From contig JBGTQJ010000001.1 of the NCBI GenBank assembly GCA_041941305.1, positions 62,001 through 126,000 of the forward strand: 64,000 nt of DNA, given 5' to 3'. The stretch's first letter is position 1; every line of letters starts with the position of its first letter. This document shows, one piece after another, positions 62,514 through 64,000 of the stretch. Under the pieces are notes generated by a model. It was not told the DNA's origin and did not search any database. It saw only the letters and a program-made list of their open reading frames with translations. The stretch is from JANSWP01 sp041941305 (GTDB lineage: Bacteria > Bacteroidota > Bacteroidia > Chitinophagales > Saprospiraceae). The translations under genes and the position numbers were made by a program.

Positions 62514-64000
62514 TTGGCTAGACTTTTTACATACCTACTTTTAGGAAGCTTCCTACCATTTTGGCTCACAGCACAGCCTAAAAATTTCAATTTTCAGGTC
62601 TATACGAGTAAAGACGGCTTGAGTTCCAACAGTATTCGTTCTGCTTTACAGGACGATTTGGGATTCTTGTGGATAGGCACTGACAAGGGGATTGAACGTT
62701 TTGACGGGAATGAATTCGTAGCATTCGAGGATATTTATGGTGATTCGATTTTGTTAAATGATTTTTCTATTGAAGCCTTGTATCAAGATAGACTTGGCTG
62801 GATTTGGGCAGGAGCTTTTGAAAACGGTTTGATTGGTTTTCATCCTAAAACACGGAAAGTAAAACATTTCAAAAACAATCCAACGAAGCCAAATTCCTAC
62901 AAGGGGCTTAGTCCACGATGTTTTTTCGAAGATAATCAAGGCAGACTTTGGATTTCAGTTAGTCGAGAAGGTTTGAATATCTATCATCCCGAGACAGAAA
63001 CTTTCCAATTTTTAAAGCCTTTCACTGACGAAACCCTTCTTAAAAAACACGCAAATTTTCAGTTAGTCTTGCACGACCCTATTCATGATGAGCAGGATAG
63101 TAGTATTGTTTGGCTGGCTGCTGCTAGAGGTATCTGCAAATTGAATACCGATAGTCTTACTGCCCAATATTTTGAATTGCGTAAAAAAAATAGTGCCCAT
63201 CCTGAAGGTTCAGAAATGCCTTTCATCAGAAACATGATAAGAGACAATGAAGGTATTTTTTGGGGTACCAGTTGGGGGCATGGCTTATTTCGTTTTGACA
63301 CTCGCTCAGAAACCCATGAGATTTACGATTGTGCATCTGAAGAATCAGTTAGAAATTGTATGAATGCCCGAGGTATTCTGCAGGTAAAGGACAATCATTT
63401 GATTCTGGATTCTCCTGCAAGCGGTTGGATACTTTTTAATAAAAATAGTGGACAATTTAAACATTGGTCGGATTCACCCGTCGCCTCAAAAGTTCCTTAT
63501 GGCAAAGGAGCCACTTTTTATCAAGACAAGCAAGAAAATATTTGGGCAATCCCGTATTACAATAACACGGGGCTGGTTAGTATTCAGCCCCAGCAGCAAT
63601 TGTTTCAAAAAGTGGTCTTGAATGGGAACGTTCAAAAGGTATTAGCACATCCTTCCAAACCAATCCTCTATGCTATCACCTATGGAGGCACCTTTTATAC
63701 TTTTAATGAAAGTACTCAAAAACTAAGTAAATTTAGAGCGCACAATCCAATTTTTCCGGAAGAATATGGTTTTTATGATATGGAATTTGATTCGACCGGA
63801 AAGCTCTGGATTTCAGGATTTTATGACTTGTATTATTGGGATGAAGACAAACAACAAGTCAAAGGTTTAAAATGGAAGAGTTGGGCAGAGAATCGTGCTC
63901 GATTTGGTTATTATTGGAACATTGTTATTGACCAAAATCAACATCTTTGGATTTCAGCACAAAGTGGTGGGATGGGGCAGCTGGATTTGAATAATCGAAC
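62514..64000 (+). CDS. Two-component regulator-propeller sensor, N-terminal part
   Basis: The gene runs off the right edge; about 495 codons are visible. The start is TTG 62514: it opens a normal signal peptide (LARLFTYLLLGSFLPFWLTAQ), and an in-frame stop lies at 62475-62477 with no ATG between. The mature protein opens FQVYTSKDGLSSNSIRSALQDDLGFLWIGTDKGIERFDG, followed by repeated blades such as DRLGWIWAGAFENGLIGFH and DNQGRLWISVSREGLNIY. These are Reg_prop beta-propeller repeats, the periplasmic sensor of hybrid two-component or LytTR/LuxR-linked systems. The Y_Y_Y, membrane and output parts would lie beyond the window. Signal unknown. Confidence 0.85.
   Translation, partial: MARLFTYLLLGSFLPFWLTAQPKNFNFQVYTSKDGLSSNSIRSALQDDLGFLWIGTDKGIERFDGNEFVAFEDIYGDSILLNDFSIEALYQDRLGWIWAGAFENGLIGFHPKTRKVKHFKNNPTKPNSYKGLSPRCFFEDNQGRLWISVSREGLNIYHPETETFQFLKPFTDETLLKKHANFQLVLHDPIHDEQDSSIVWLAAARGICKLNTDSLTAQYFELRKKNSAHPEGSEMPFIRNMIRDNEGIFWGTSWGHGLFRFDTRSETHEIYDCASEESVRNCMNARGILQVKDNHLILDSPASGWILFNKNSGQFKHWSDSPVASKVPYGKGATFYQDKQENIWAIPYYNNTGLVSIQPQQQLFQKVVLNGNVQKVLAHPSKPILYAITYGGTFYTFNESTQKLSKFRAHNPIFPEEYGFYDMEFDSTGKLWISGFYDLYYWDEDKQQVKGLKWKSWAENRARFGYYWNIVIDQNQHLWISAQSGGMGQLDLNNR

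Overview
The window looks like a chromosomal segment of a Bacteroidota bacterium, probably a Saprospiria-like lineage. Evidence: AT-rich DNA; many large secreted proteins ending in type IX secretion (T9SS) C-terminal sorting domains of the PNP...G.Y..k form; promoter-like TTTG / TAnnTTTG elements instead of sigma70 boxes; weak Shine-Dalgarno signals and several TTG starts; and Bacteroidota families such as DUF1761, DUF2490, DUF4956, two-component regulator propellers and Kelch-like lipoproteins. No rRNA, tRNA, CRISPR array, integrase or complete transposase was seen. Most transcription units are short and separated by repeat- or hairpin-rich spacers.

Layout. 1-5.4 kb: the start of a caspase-like protease, an esterase, a secreted thioredoxin/dockerin/T9SS protein, lipB with a good promoter, a small conserved protein and a hotdog thioesterase. 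5.5-8.3 kb: a DUF58 protein, a dolichol-phosphate-mannose-synthase-like glycosyltransferase and an overlapping phosphoesterase-like lipoprotein. 8.8-13.3 kb: a DUF4956 - CotH/beta-helix - VTC triad, a recurrent bacterial association suggesting membrane-linked polyphosphate or phosphotransfer chemistry at the envelope. 13.7-22.2 kb: a cyanophycin-synthetase-like ATP-grasp enzyme, a NarL-type regulator and a TPR histidine kinase flanking a giant G8/beta-helix secreted protein, then two secreted proteins.

22.2-27.3 kb is the most unusual stretch. It holds a small protein overlapping a 21-codon remnant of a nucleotidyltransferase, a DUF3686 'DNA repair ATPase' relative that lacks its AAA ATPase, and two tandem paralogous peptide genes on the minus strand. 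Each peptide has a Lys-rich leader, a Lys-Gly-Gly-Gly junction and a hydrophobic tail (26165-26323 and 26359-26496), like double-glycine-leader peptide precursors. A frameshifted secreted-protein remnant and an 18-bp inverted-repeat element follow. 27.3-36.6 kb: a T9SS beta-propeller, a sterol-desaturase-type hydroxylase, AraC and LytTR membrane regulators, unknown membrane proteins, a divergent Lrp/MarC pair with an operator-like dyad, and a gene graveyard (a cNMP/AlbA_2 protein cut short and an internally deleted SDR).

37-53.9 kb: more T9SS adhesin-like proteins (VCBS/ASPIC, beta-helix), DUF1761, DUF1080, a 2088-residue alpha-2-macroglobulin-like protein with an intact CxEQ thioester and an embedded TonB-plug-like segment, an M19 dipeptidase, a TerB-like protein and a TPR membrane protein whose leader is made of 7-bp repeats. 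53.9-64 kb: two related MITE-like elements bracket a cytochrome-c-like lipoprotein and precede its Kelch-like lipoprotein neighbour; then an ADP-ribosylglycohydrolase, a carboxypeptidase-regulatory-domain protein and the start of a regulator-propeller sensor that runs off the window.
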